Source of the DNA: Candidatus Omnitrophota bacterium
GTDB taxonomy: Bacteria; Hinthialibacterota; Hinthialibacteria; Hinthialibacterales; JAKPRU01
Direction: 5' to 3'
DNA length: 7,703 nt
Assembly (NCBI GenBank): GCA_029557025.1
Contig: JAKPRU010000172.1
Location: 1-7,703 of the forward strand
The notes below the pieces were generated by a model. It was not told the origin of the DNA, ran no database searches, and saw only the letters and a program-made list of their open reading frames with translations. Below, one piece after another: positions 1 to 6,950 of this stretch. The translations under genes and the position numbers were made by a program. How positions within the stretch are numbered: position 1 is the first letter of the stretch; each line of letters opens with the position of its first letter.

Positions 1-292
1 CTAAAAATCCTGTTGTGTGAAACGGATTCTCGGTGAACAGGCGGGCGAGTTTTCCCAGTATTTGCAGAATATAAAAATAAACCGGCGGATAATTTACTAT
101 ACCGCCTGCCATTTGGTCCGCATGGGCATAGATAGACGGAACCGAATGCTGGGATAGATATTCGGCGCAGGATCGGTAATACAGCATATCCTGCTGAAAT
201 CCGGGCCGGGAAATGTACGGAAAGCGGCACACGAGGCCGATCAAAAAGAGGCCCAGGAGTACTCGATTCCGACCGAGTTTCGGCTCATTCAT
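1..292 (-). CDS. Polytopic GT-C-type glycosyltransferase, N-terminal part (runs off the left edge)
   Basis: The frame is open from an ATG at 292 to the left edge, giving 97 residues without a stop. After a short charged start (MNEPKLGRNR) there is a hydrophobic segment at about residues 11-28, then an extracytoplasmic-type loop with an acidic residue (D35). A 'NYPPVYFYIL' motif follows at residues 67-76. A first-loop Asp followed by a Y-P-P motif leading into the next membrane helix is characteristic of GT-C enzymes of the GT39/GT87 sort. These take sugars from polyprenyl-phosphate donors on the outer face of the membrane. The start overlaps the stop of the preceding SGNH gene by 8 bp (ATGAATGA), which implies translational coupling. 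A weak GGAA lies upstream. A second ATG at 288 is out of frame and soon meets a stop. Family membership is an inference from about 100 residues; substrate is unknown. Confidence 0.72.
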   Translation of the reverse strand, partial: MNEPKLGRNRVLLGLFLIGLVCRFPYISRPGFQQDMLYYRSCAEYLSQHSVPSIYAHADQMAGGIVNYPPVYFYILQILGKLARLFTENPFHTTGFL

Positions 293-1676
293 CGGGACAG
301 GTTCCGGTTCGCGCCCTTATTTCCTTTAATCGATTGAAAATGATCCCGGAAATCAATTCGTTTCCGGTCGGATTTGTATGCACAATATCTTCAAACACAG
401 TGTTTTGACTCTCCGAAAACGCGGAAATATCGCCGACATTCAATATGGGAATCCCCTGCTGTTCGAGAATATTCGCGGATCGTTTGATGAATTCCCCATA
501 CAGAATATGAAAATCATTACCGTAATCGGAATAATTTTCCATCAAGAATGTTTCCATGTGCAATAAAATCTGTTTTTCCTCTTCCGTGTGGAACTGCTTT
601 TGCCCCAGATCCGGCTGAAATACCAACAGGAGATCCACATTCCGGGCACGACATAAATCGCGAAACTTCAGAATGATCCCCGTGTAGACATCCACAAGAT
701 CCTGTAGATAATCCGAGGAGGGGGGTATTGTTTCAGCCGTTCGGTCCGGTATAGGAGGAACCGCATTGTTCGGCTTAAAAAAGATTGTTTGAATCTTGGA
801 ATAAGCGCGGCTTCTGTGAAGTAATGCTCCCCAAAAACGGGCGGTTGCGCTGGAGATTTGTGTCTGTGATTTGTAATTCGCGAGAAGCTCCGTCTCAATC
901 TGGGTCAGCACGAACAGATTGGACCGCAGTTCCTCGCGGGTTTTCTGATGGCCGAGAGCGTACTTGTGAAACCAGGCCCCGAAAAAATCGTTCCACCCGT
1001 CGTAGACTACAATCAGGTCCGGCTGCAAGTCGATCAGTTCCGTAACCGTGTATGCAAGTTCCTGTCCCGCAAGGAACCCGCAGACCCCCGCATTGATCCA
1101 TTCGGTGCCGCTGTCGCGCCGTTGAAGGCACGCGACAAGGGTCTCCATGTCGCTGTGCGCACCCAATCCGAAAACCGCCGACCCGCCCACCATAATAGCG
1201 CGCGGTTTCGGTCCCCGCACGGGATCGACTTCCGGCCCTCGAAACCCGAGAGAATTGATCGTGAACGTCTCCGTCTTTTGATTCGGCAGGTTCTTGTACA
1301 GTGTGAACGGGGAAATCGCCAGTTTCAGCGGCCCCTCGGCGGTGGAAATGCGTTGCCCGTTATGCGTATAAAAGCAAAGCGCATAGGGATTGATCTGCAC
1401 CTTGGATTCCCGAACACGGAAGAAAACCTCTATGCACACAAAACCAACCAGGAGGCCGGCAAGTAGAAGAATTCCGCGAAGGAACCATTTTGAGATCGAA
1501 CGGGATTTGTGCGGGGTTGGCGAATTCAACCCCCTCTGTATCTCCCCCAAACTTGGGGGAGAGGGTTGTGTGGGCTGTATCTCGCCCAAACTTGGGGGAG
1601 ATTTTTTAGTCGTTTCGCTCCCCAAGATTGGATGGGTGCAGGGTTGGGTTGAGGAATTTCCCTGGAGATCATCCAT
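285..1676 (-). CDS. Membrane-anchored SGNH/GDSL-like hydrolase or acyltransferase with repeat-derived N-terminus
   Basis: 463 residues. A single membrane anchor at about residues 64-86 puts the following domain outside the cytoplasm. SGNH blocks are recognisable: block I as 'VGGSAVFG' (nucleophile S166, with Gly where GDSL enzymes have Asp), block II 'NAGVCG' (N195, G197), block III 'GWND' (227-230), and block V D430-x-x-H433. The catalytic Ser, Asn and Asp/His therefore all appear present. The likely role is adding or removing an acyl group on an exported glycan, inferred from the neighbouring glycosyltransferases. The start at 1676 is supported by GGAG 8 nt upstream and by an ATGGATGA overlap with the upstream stop. 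Residues 1-60 are Pro/Ser/Thr-rich and low in complexity. They carry two 'SPPSLGEIQ' copies (26-34 and 39-47) encoded by palindromic DNA repeats, which looks like insertion into an otherwise normal N-terminus. There is no Met between the repeats and the membrane segment. Confidence 0.85.
   Translation of the reverse strand: MDDLQGNSSTQPCTHPILGSETTKKSPPSLGEIQPTQPSPPSLGEIQRGLNSPTPHKSRSISKWFLRGILLLAGLLVGFVCIEVFFRVRESKVQINPYALCFYTHNGQRISTAEGPLKLAISPFTLYKNLPNQKTETFTINSLGFRGPEVDPVRGPKPRAIMVGGSAVFGLGAHSDMETLVACLQRRDSGTEWINAGVCGFLAGQELAYTVTELIDLQPDLIVVYDGWNDFFGAWFHKYALGHQKTREELRSNLFVLTQIETELLANYKSQTQISSATARFWGALLHRSRAYSKIQTIFFKPNNAVPPIPDRTAETIPPSSDYLQDLVDVYTGIILKFRDLCRARNVDLLLVFQPDLGQKQFHTEEEKQILLHMETFLMENYSDYGNDFHILYGEFIKRSANILEQQGIPILNVGDISAFSESQNTVFEDIVHTNPTGNELISGIIFNRLKEIRARTGTCPDE
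1536..1600. repeat. Two direct copies of a 26-bp palindrome-containing repeat inside a coding region
   Basis: Copies lie at 1536-1561 and 1575-1600, 39 bp apart (13 codons), and differ at one base (C1545 against G1584). Each begins CTGTAT and then has an inverted repeat: CTCCCCCAA, a 2-nt AC centre, TTGGGGGAG. The second copy has one arm mismatch. A degraded third half-copy may lie at about 1618-1631 (CTCCCCAAGATTGG). Both copies are read through in frame by the SGNH gene on the minus strand, each giving SPPSLGEIQ. The form resembles dispersed palindromic elements that sometimes insert into coding sequence without breaking the frame. Whether it is dispersed in this genome cannot be seen from one window. 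Confidence 0.8.
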
Positions 1677-2724
1677 TCGCTTTGCTCCAAAAGCCCTGCT
1701 GTTTCAGCATATCCGCCAGGAACTCGGCAATGATTCGATGACCGAATATCCCCGGATGTCCATCCAGCGGGTGTACCCGCAACTGTTCGGCATTATATCG
1801 GCTTAAAGCCTCGAATGCGGATACAGGAGCAAGGCCGTTCTCCACACACGCGGATGATAGCCGATCATAGCTGACTTTGTACGGGTGATTCTCAAAATCC
1901 GCCAGCACCGGCAGGATCACCGGCACGACAGGAATCGCATTGGAATCCGACCAGGCCCGTAACTGCGCCAATGCCTTCTTGCACTCCTCCCAGCCGGGAT
2001 TGTTGAAGATCTCCTTTGTTTGATACCGAACGGCCTCACTCAGAATCTTGCGATACCGTGCGGTAAAGGGGAATAATGCTCGGCGAACAGCGTTGTACGT
2101 GTAGCAGACCGTATCCGCCGGAGCCAACTCCCCGTACCGTTGCGAGAGGCGGACCCAGATATCTTCCGGCGCGGGAAGCAGGTTTCCCTCCGAATCGAGG
2201 GTCCGTGTGCTTTCCGGATCATTGATTACGAGGAAAAGCAGCACGAGATCGGGATGATATCGGTATCCCTCTACTTCCAGGAACCGCACTTCCTGGACAG
2301 TATTGTATCCGGGTACGCCGGTGTTGATCGCCTCAAATTCGTTGTTTTCCCGCTCGGTGAGCAGTCTTTCCAGGACGGCCGGAAACGCTTCAGGCTGTTC
2401 AACCCCGAATCCGAATACAACGGAATCTCCCAGGCACAGGATCCGATAAACGTTTTCCCGACGGTCATAAATCAGAGACTCCGACTCCCGCAAGCCCCGG
2501 CTGTTGATCCGTACCGTTGCGCCATAAACGGGGCCATCAAAACCCGGTTTGAGACGGTAGGAAATCTTCGGGTCGGGATCGGGAACGAACAGCCCCCGGT
2601 CGCCGGTTGTGTGCGGATTGGGCGATCCGATATTGCATGTTCGACAAAGAACCTCCGAAAACACGAGGGCGGAGACCAGCGCAGCGGCGATGGCAAGAAT
2701 CTTGAAGATCTGCTCACGCCCCAT
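1669..2724 (-). CDS. Membrane-anchored SGNH/GDSL hydrolase or acyltransferase
   Basis: 351 residues from the chosen start. Residues 5-25 form a hydrophobic signal anchor ('FKILAIAAALVSALVFSEVL'). The SGNH-fold domain follows: block I 'LGDSVVFGFG' with nucleophile S101, block II 'NTGVPGYN' (N134, G136), block III represented by 'VINDPE' (N168, D169), and block V 'DGHPG' (D321, H323) near the C-terminus. A complete catalytic set suggests an active extracytoplasmic esterase or acyltransferase; the glycan substrate is inferred from context only. An in-frame ATG at 2784 would give 371 residues and a 71-bp overlap with the glycosyltransferase gene. I prefer the ATG at 2724: it has a GGAGG 8 nt upstream, overlaps the upstream stop by only 11 bp, and leaves a normal short N-terminus before the anchor. 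The next gene, also SGNH-like, overlaps by 8 bp, so the two are probably coupled. They share the overall plan but are clearly diverged. Confidence 0.88.
   Translation of the reverse strand: MGREQIFKILAIAAALVSALVFSEVLCRTCNIGSPNPHTTGDRGLFVPDPDPKISYRLKPGFDGPVYGATVRINSRGLRESESLIYDRRENVYRILCLGDSVVFGFGVEQPEAFPAVLERLLTERENNEFEAINTGVPGYNTVQEVRFLEVEGYRYHPDLVLLFLVINDPESTRTLDSEGNLLPAPEDIWVRLSQRYGELAPADTVCYTYNAVRRALFPFTARYRKILSEAVRYQTKEIFNNPGWEECKKALAQLRAWSDSNAIPVVPVILPVLADFENHPYKVSYDRLSSACVENGLAPVSAFEALSRYNAEQLRVHPLDGHPGIFGHRIIAEFLADMLKQQGFWSKANG
1685..1688 (-). promoter_or_regulatory. Ribosome-binding site (GGAG) deciding the start of the second SGNH gene
   Basis: Read on the minus strand, GGAG lies 8 nt before the ATG at 1676, inside the end of the upstream SGNH gene. 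It supports the early start, so the repeat-containing N-terminus is probably translated rather than being an over-extended gene call. Confidence 0.65.
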
Positions 2725-3673
2725 GCGATACGCCTCCGAGAGCGTCGATCCGCGTGGCCGGTGGGGTATGAGCCAGCCAGTCATATCGCCTTCGCCTGGG
2801 CATACCGGGCAAGGTCAACAACTGCCACAAGGGTCTAGCCGCGTAAACCTCCAGGAAGTTCATCCAGCTCAAATACGGAAACCGCGCGCGGGTCCGTTGC
2901 GGGTGAAAGAGGTACTTGGACACCGATGCGGCCCAGTCCCTCACCCCCTGAATCTTCAGCAGATAATACAAACGCAGACTTTCATGGTAGCGGTGATATT
3001 GCACCGGATTCCGCTCGGTTCGTCCGTGTTCGTCATAATGGTGAAGTATCTTGACTTCCGGGTCGATCAGCAGCTGCCTGCCTTCGGCCAGAATCCGTGC
3101 CGAAAGGTCCGCGTCTTCATAGAGGTAAAAATAATATGGGTCGAATCCGCCCAGGCGGATGAATACATCGCTGCGAAACATCGCAAAACAGGTGGATAGA
3201 ACCTTCACATCCTCCCTGGGTAGAACCGAGGCTTTGGGATCGTGGAATCCTTCGGCGTTCATGCAGGGTGACCAGCACCAGATCTTCTCCGCCAACCGGT
3301 CGGAATAGAGAACCCCCCCGGCTCCGGCGTAAGTCGGGTCTCCGGCCAGTTTCCGTGCGAGTCGCATCAGGGCGCCTTCGGTCAGGATCTCCGCGTCCGA
3401 ATCCATGAACAGCAGCATTTCACCGCCTGAGGCCAGTACGCCCTGGTTCCGAGCCACGCAGGCTCCCAGGTTCCGACTGTTATAGAGATAGCGTACGGGA
3501 AACGGCAACCCCGAGAGCATTCCTTCCGTATTGTCTGTCGAGCCGTTATCGACAACCACAATCTCCAGGCGCGGGTATTCCTGCCGAACCAGGGAATCGA
3601 TGGCGGCCTGAAGCAAGTCGCACCGATTCCAGGTCACCAGGATTGCCGATATGGAAGGCGGGGGCAGGCTCAT
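2714..3673 (-). CDS. Glycosyltransferase family 2 (GT-A fold), rhamnosyltransferase-like
   Basis: 319 residues, a usual length for a single-domain GT2 enzyme. The N-terminus gives the first strand and nucleotide-binding loop ('SAILVTWNR', 9-17; 'VVVDNGSTDNTE', 39-50, with D42). The metal-binding DxD is 'MDSDAE' (D91, D93). Further on are 'GGFDPYYFYLYEDADLSARI' (175-194), with the acceptor-side E186-D187 pair, and 'HHYDEHGR' (211-218). This layout is typical of WbbL-type GT2 enzymes, which move a sugar from a nucleotide-sugar to a lipid-linked or growing glycan at the cytoplasmic face. Donor and acceptor are unknown. The ATG at 3673 places the first beta strand directly after a short leader, as usual. 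It lacks a good Shine-Dalgarno and lies 23 bp after the radical SAM stop, so translation may depend on coupling. The stop overlaps the next gene by 11 bp. Confidence 0.92.
   Translation of the reverse strand: MSLPPPSISAILVTWNRCDLLQAAIDSLVRQEYPRLEIVVVDNGSTDNTEGMLSGLPFPVRYLYNSRNLGACVARNQGVLASGGEMLLFMDSDAEILTEGALMRLARKLAGDPTYAGAGGVLYSDRLAEKIWCWSPCMNAEGFHDPKASVLPREDVKVLSTCFAMFRSDVFIRLGGFDPYYFYLYEDADLSARILAEGRQLLIDPEVKILHHYDEHGRTERNPVQYHRYHESLRLYYLLKIQGVRDWAASVSKYLFHPQRTRARFPYLSWMNFLEVYAARPLWQLLTLPGMPRRRRYDWLAHTPPATRIDALGGVSHGA
2733..2737 (-). promoter_or_regulatory. Strong ribosome-binding site (GGAGG) deciding the start of the first SGNH gene
   Basis: Minus-strand GGAGG lies 8 nt before the ATG at 2724, within the last codons of the glycosyltransferase gene. 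It is the strongest Shine-Dalgarno sequence in the operon and argues against the in-frame ATG at 2784. Confidence 0.7.
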
Positions 3674-3696
3674 TGGTTGGTATGGTTAATACAGGT

Positions 3697-4797
3697 CTAT
3701 CCGCCGGACTCAGCAGACTCGAATGCCGGGATCTGTCCGGTTTGCTCTAACCATTCTTGATGACTGGTGAGAAGAAAGCAACTATGGGTACACCTGCATG
3801 ACACAATTTTTTTTCTTCTTTGTTCGGCTTCCGGTCCGTTCCAGAGTGCATTCAGGTCGAACCGGCAGTCCGTCAAGTTGCCGAACGGCCGGGTAAATTC
3901 GCAGGCCGCAACGGAGCCGTCGCTATAAACCACCCCGGCGGTCCGCCCAGCAGAAAGGCATGGAAAGGGCGGCTTCCCGCCCCGATACAAATCCACCTGG
4001 ATTTGGAGCTGCTCCATCCACTGGCAGAATTGTCCGCCCTCCCGAAGCTCGACCGCCGCGATTCTCTCCACAAGGTTCGGCAAATCCTCCAATGGCGGCA
4101 ATCCGCAATCGCGCGGGTTTTCGTCCGCCCGAATGTCAGCCGGAATGCCCCACGAGCTATAATCCACTCCCCGAACGAAATCATACACGTGTGGGATGCG
4201 AAGACCGCTCAGTAAATCCGCCAGCGGCTCGATTTCCGTCACATTTTCGCGATGGATATCGGTCAGGGCGACCACCCGAAAATGGGGCGTGCTGTCCTGA
4301 CGTTCACGGCAGGCTTGAAGAGCCGTGACAGCACGGTCAAAGCTCCCCGGTGAATGACGCAGGCGCTCGTGGGTGTCTTTCAAACCATCCAGCGAGACTT
4401 GAAAGGTCATAAAGGCGCCCGATTGAAGATCCGCGAACCGATCAAGAATCTCCAGCATTCGATCCGGCATGGAGCCGTTTGTATCCACCTGCACGTGGAA
4501 AGTCCGGTTTTCCAAGCAGAACGTCTTGATAATTTCCCATAAATCCTCTCGTAGAAACGGTTCTCCGCCGGTCAGGGCAACCGTGCGAAGCCGGGGAATC
4601 GAGCGTGCCAGGGTGGAGACTTGTTCGAGAGTCAATTCCGGTCCGGGGTGGTCCACCCGGTGCCGGAACATGCAATGATTGCACCGCATGTTACACCGAT
4701 CCGTCACAAAGAAGATCAGGTCTTTCAGGCGCGGTTCGGGATAATGCCCGGTTGTGCTTCCTTGAGCCGATAAGAAGCGGGAAAAGAGTCTGCGCAT
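3697..4797 (-). CDS. Radical SAM protein with SPASM/twitch-like C-terminal cysteines
   Basis: 366 residues. The radical SAM cluster motif CxxxCxxC is C35-C39-C42 ('TDRCNMRCNHC'), followed by the SAM-binding 'TGGEPFLRED' (76-85) and 'VDTNGS' (104-109), then 'QVSLDG' (133-138). The C-terminal third has C280-x13-G294-x4-C299, which fits the opening of SPASM/twitch auxiliary-cluster domains, and then a 'CRCTHSC' group (C334, C336, C340). The enzyme should cleave SAM reductively and bind at least one further Fe-S cluster. SPASM proteins often modify peptides, but some act on sugars or other small molecules, so the substrate is open. It is the first gene of the operon, upstream of GT2, which suggests modification of a glycan precursor (inference). 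No other ATG, GTG or TTG start lies between 4797 and the upstream in-frame stop at 4846-4848. No good Shine-Dalgarno is visible. Confidence 0.88.
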   Translation of the reverse strand: MRRLFSRFLSAQGSTTGHYPEPRLKDLIFFVTDRCNMRCNHCMFRHRVDHPGPELTLEQVSTLARSIPRLRTVALTGGEPFLREDLWEIIKTFCLENRTFHVQVDTNGSMPDRMLEILDRFADLQSGAFMTFQVSLDGLKDTHERLRHSPGSFDRAVTALQACRERQDSTPHFRVVALTDIHRENVTEIEPLADLLSGLRIPHVYDFVRGVDYSSWGIPADIRADENPRDCGLPPLEDLPNLVERIAAVELREGGQFCQWMEQLQIQVDLYRGGKPPFPCLSAGRTAGVVYSDGSVAACEFTRPFGNLTDCRFDLNALWNGPEAEQRRKKIVSCRCTHSCFLLTSHQEWLEQTGQIPAFESAESGG

Positions 4798-5119
4798 GGG
4801 GGTTACTGACCGGACTGACGCTCTCTCTGAATAATATTGCTTATTCTATCAGCATATCGAAGTCGGGCGGACTGTCTACTGTCATTCCGGCAAGAGAAGC
4901 GTTCCGGCAAGGTAGTTGGGCCGTTTGGCATCTCGGCTATTCTGAAACAGGAGGGGTTCGATCGGTGGTTACGCGACTCGGACAACCGAACCTCATTCCC
5001 ACAGGATAATCGCAGACTGGGCTTGTCTTTTCTCCATCCTGCATGAGAATCGAGGGAAAACGCCTGTTCAATCAGAGAAGCGGATAAGACATCCGGACAG
5101 TCTCTGCCAAAAAGAAAGA
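4798..5119. other. Divergent intergenic region, 322 bp
   Basis: This lies between two divergently transcribed genes and should hold promoters for both. I see no credible coding region, with only short open frames that lack family features. Visible items are an AT-rich pocket at about 4829-4850 near the operon, and a 10-bp direct repeat TTCCGGCAAG (4885-4894 and 4902-4911, 17 bp apart). There is also a poor plus-strand promoter match, TTGTCT at 5023-5028 and GAGAAT at 5045-5050 with 16-bp spacing. No terminator or RNA gene is apparent. Confidence 0.5.
4831..4848 (-). promoter_or_regulatory. Candidate -10 region for the minus-strand glycan operon
   Basis: Read on the minus strand, TAGAAT (4843-4848) and TATTAT (4831-4836) each match the sigma-70 -10 consensus at five of six positions, 33-52 bp before the radical SAM ATG. 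No convincing -35 hexamer is placed correctly for either, so this is only an AT-rich candidate. Confidence 0.2.
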
Positions 5120-6835
5120 ATGCTTATACGGCGGCACGTTATATCCCTATCTTTCCTTTGCATAGCGCCACTGATTTTCACCTATCCCCTGGTTCTTCAC
5201 TTGCCGACGCACAAGCAGGGAATTGGTGACAATATCATTACAATGTGGGTTACGGCTTGGCAGGTTCACGCGCTTCAAACGCCCGGGGAAACGTTTTGGG
5301 ATGCGAACATCCTTCATCCCTATCGGAATACCCTGGCGCTTTCTGTGTCCCCTGTTGTCTTTCTGCCCCTCGCCGCTCCCATTCTCTGGCTCACAGACAA
5401 CCCAAACTTGATGGAGAATCTGATCCTCCTGATCTCCATGATCCTTTCCGGGGTATCCCTGTACCTGTTCTGCTATTCCCAGACGAAGAACCGATTCTCC
5501 TCCGTCCTGGCCGGTTTGGTGTTCAGCTGTTGCCCGGAGCGTGTCTTTCGATTGATTCAACCCCACCTGATTAATCCCATCTTCTTTGGTGTTGTGCTGT
5601 GGTTCGGGTCGCGTTTTTTGAACGGCAAGCGCCTGGTTGACCTCTACGGATTGGCCCTTTCGATGGTCCTGCAATTTCTCACATCCGTCTATTTGTTCGT
5701 GTTCACCGGATGCGCGCTGCTGGTCTTTTTTGCGAACGATTTCCCGCGGATCAGGGAGAATTGGAGGATTTGGATTCGCCACAGTTTGTTTGCTCTCGTT
5801 CTGATGCTCGCGTTGGTTGCCCCTTTCGCGTATCCGTACATTCAGAATCGTGTTGCCTATGAATATGACGATATCTCCGAGGGAATTGTCGATCTTTCGG
5901 CCCGTCCTGCAGACTTCTTGATCGCCCCGGATTACAGCCTGTTGTATGCCTGGACATGTGGCGCCTTTTTCGTGCCAAGAGAAACACCGGGCTACGATAT
6001 CCCCGAATTTCTTTTCCCCGGTTTTTGCGCAATCGGCGTCTTTTTCTACGCTTGTGTTCAACTGTTCCGTAAGGGAATCCGCAAATCCGACCCGACATTG
6101 CGCTTTGGCGTATTTCTGACTCTGACCGGCTTTATCTTAGCGCTTGGGCCGTGGCTGCATATTGGGACAAAAGCAACTTTTGTTCCTCTGCCGGGTCTCC
6201 TTTTGTATAAGATCATCCCGGGATTTTCCGTGATTCGTGCGCCCGCACGGTTTGCCGTGCTTGTTTCTGCCGGCTTGGGAATCACACTTGCCGCTGCCGT
6301 TCCCAATCTCTGCGATCAATTCCGCCGGGGACACAAAGTGTTGCTTGTCGTTCTGCTCTGCTTGGTTACTTTGGAATACCTGAACAAGCCCCTTCCCATC
6401 AAGCCGATCCCATTGAAGGATCAAATCCCAGCGGTCGAACGATGGCTTTCCACAAGACCGGAAAGGGTGGTCATCCATTACCCGCTTCGTTACCACTACG
6501 GATACATGTATTTTTCAATGTGGCATTGGAAACGCTTGATAAACGGCTGGTCAAGTTATATGCCCAAGGAGTTTTTTGATAACTTCGCGCGCCTCAACAC
6601 CCTTCCGTCCCCGGAAGCGGTTGAGACGCTGACCCGTTTCGGCGCGGAGTTGATTATTATTCATCGGTCACTCACAACCGATCCCCCCATGATGGAATTG
6701 GAACCAATCGAAATTGGTGGAACCAACTATTACATCTCTGAGATGGAAAAACAACCCGATTTATTTGAAAAGATATACAATGATGGGGCTTCAGTCGTAT
6801 TTCGTTTTCTTCGTGGAAAAAACGGTCTAACCTGA
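5120..6835 (+). CDS. Polytopic membrane protein, GT-C glycosyltransferase-like, with soluble C-terminal domain
   Basis: 571 residues. An N-terminal membrane helix (about 8-26) is followed by a loop with 'GDNIITMWVTAW' (36-47), where D37 sits as the first-loop acidic residue does in GT-C enzymes. 'WDANILHPYRNT' (60-71) comes next. Many hydrophobic segments follow, at roughly 74-92, 100-119, 126-137, 152-167, 174-206, 221-240, 297-315, 328-345, 373-395 and 405-418. 'IIPGFSVIRAPARFAVLVSAG' spans 365-385. The C-terminal 150 residues are soluble, with 'INGWSSYMPKEFF' (474-486) and 'LTRFGAELIIIH' (504-515), elements that recur in uncharacterised bacterial membrane proteins of this architecture. The likely role is lipid-linked sugar transfer outside the membrane, but this is inference and no activity is known to me for the family. 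The ATG at 5120 has only a weak purine-rich AAGAAAG upstream. It is divergent from the glycan operon and probably belongs to the same locus. Confidence 0.82.
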   Translation: MLIRRHVISLSFLCIAPLIFTYPLVLHLPTHKQGIGDNIITMWVTAWQVHALQTPGETFWDANILHPYRNTLALSVSPVVFLPLAAPILWLTDNPNLMENLILLISMILSGVSLYLFCYSQTKNRFSSVLAGLVFSCCPERVFRLIQPHLINPIFFGVVLWFGSRFLNGKRLVDLYGLALSMVLQFLTSVYLFVFTGCALLVFFANDFPRIRENWRIWIRHSLFALVLMLALVAPFAYPYIQNRVAYEYDDISEGIVDLSARPADFLIAPDYSLLYAWTCGAFFVPRETPGYDIPEFLFPGFCAIGVFFYACVQLFRKGIRKSDPTLRFGVFLTLTGFILALGPWLHIGTKATFVPLPGLLLYKIIPGFSVIRAPARFAVLVSAGLGITLAAAVPNLCDQFRRGHKVLLVVLLCLVTLEYLNKPLPIKPIPLKDQIPAVERWLSTRPERVVIHYPLRYHYGYMYFSMWHWKRLINGWSSYMPKEFFDNFARLNTLPSPEAVETLTRFGAELIIIHRSLTTDPPMMELEPIEIGGTNYYISEMEKQPDLFEKIYNDGASVVFRFLRGKNGLT

Positions 6836-6852
6836 ACAGTCTGGGCGGAAAG

Positions 6853-6946
6853 ATTCCAGTCTCCACTGTCATTTCGGGGGAGCCTGGAATGCGGTGCGTA
6901 GGACCCAAGACGCTCCCAGTTCTGCTCCCCCGCCACGGGAATGACA
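6853..6946. repeat. Nested palindromic intergenic repeat (REP-like)
   Basis: Two overlapping inverted repeats lie 17 nt after the stop of the 571-aa gene. The first pairs ATTCCAGtCTCC (6853-6864) with GGAGcCTGGAAT (6879-6890): 11 base pairs with one mismatch and a 14-nt loop. The second pairs the outer arm starting TGTCATT (6867-6883) with the arm ending AATGACA (6924-6946). They share GGGGGAGC/GCTCCCCC, with a 6-nt insertion in the right arm. The two structures share 6867-6890 and so cannot form fully together. It may act as a bidirectional terminator or mRNA stabiliser, though no U-tract follows on the plus strand. The GTCATTCC-type ends resemble dispersed palindromic repeats of many bacterial genomes. 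Confidence 0.65.
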
Positions 6947-6950
6947 ACAT

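Noticed and set aside
948..1466. 172-residue open frame on the plus strand
   Set aside because: It lies entirely opposite the second SGNH gene, whose catalytic blocks establish the minus-strand reading. The protein has no recognisable motif.
1536..1600. Possible CRISPR-like pair of repeats
   Set aside because: There are only two copies with a 13-bp gap, the repeat is itself nearly a full palindrome, and it lies inside a coding frame. This is not an array.
2725..2784. Longer start (ATG 2784, 371 residues) for the first SGNH protein
   Set aside because: It would overlap the glycosyltransferase gene by 71 bp and add 20 residues before the anchor. The ATG at 2724 has a strong GGAGG and a short overlap.
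2140..2838. 232-residue open frame on the plus strand
   Set aside because: It is opposite the first SGNH gene, whose GDS and DGHPG motifs and GGAGG site support the minus strand. It is a shadow frame.
5147..6061. 304-residue open frame on the minus strand
   Set aside because: It is antisense to the 571-aa membrane protein. Its charged, Gln- and Lys-rich composition is what the complement of hydrophobic codons gives, and it shows no domain.
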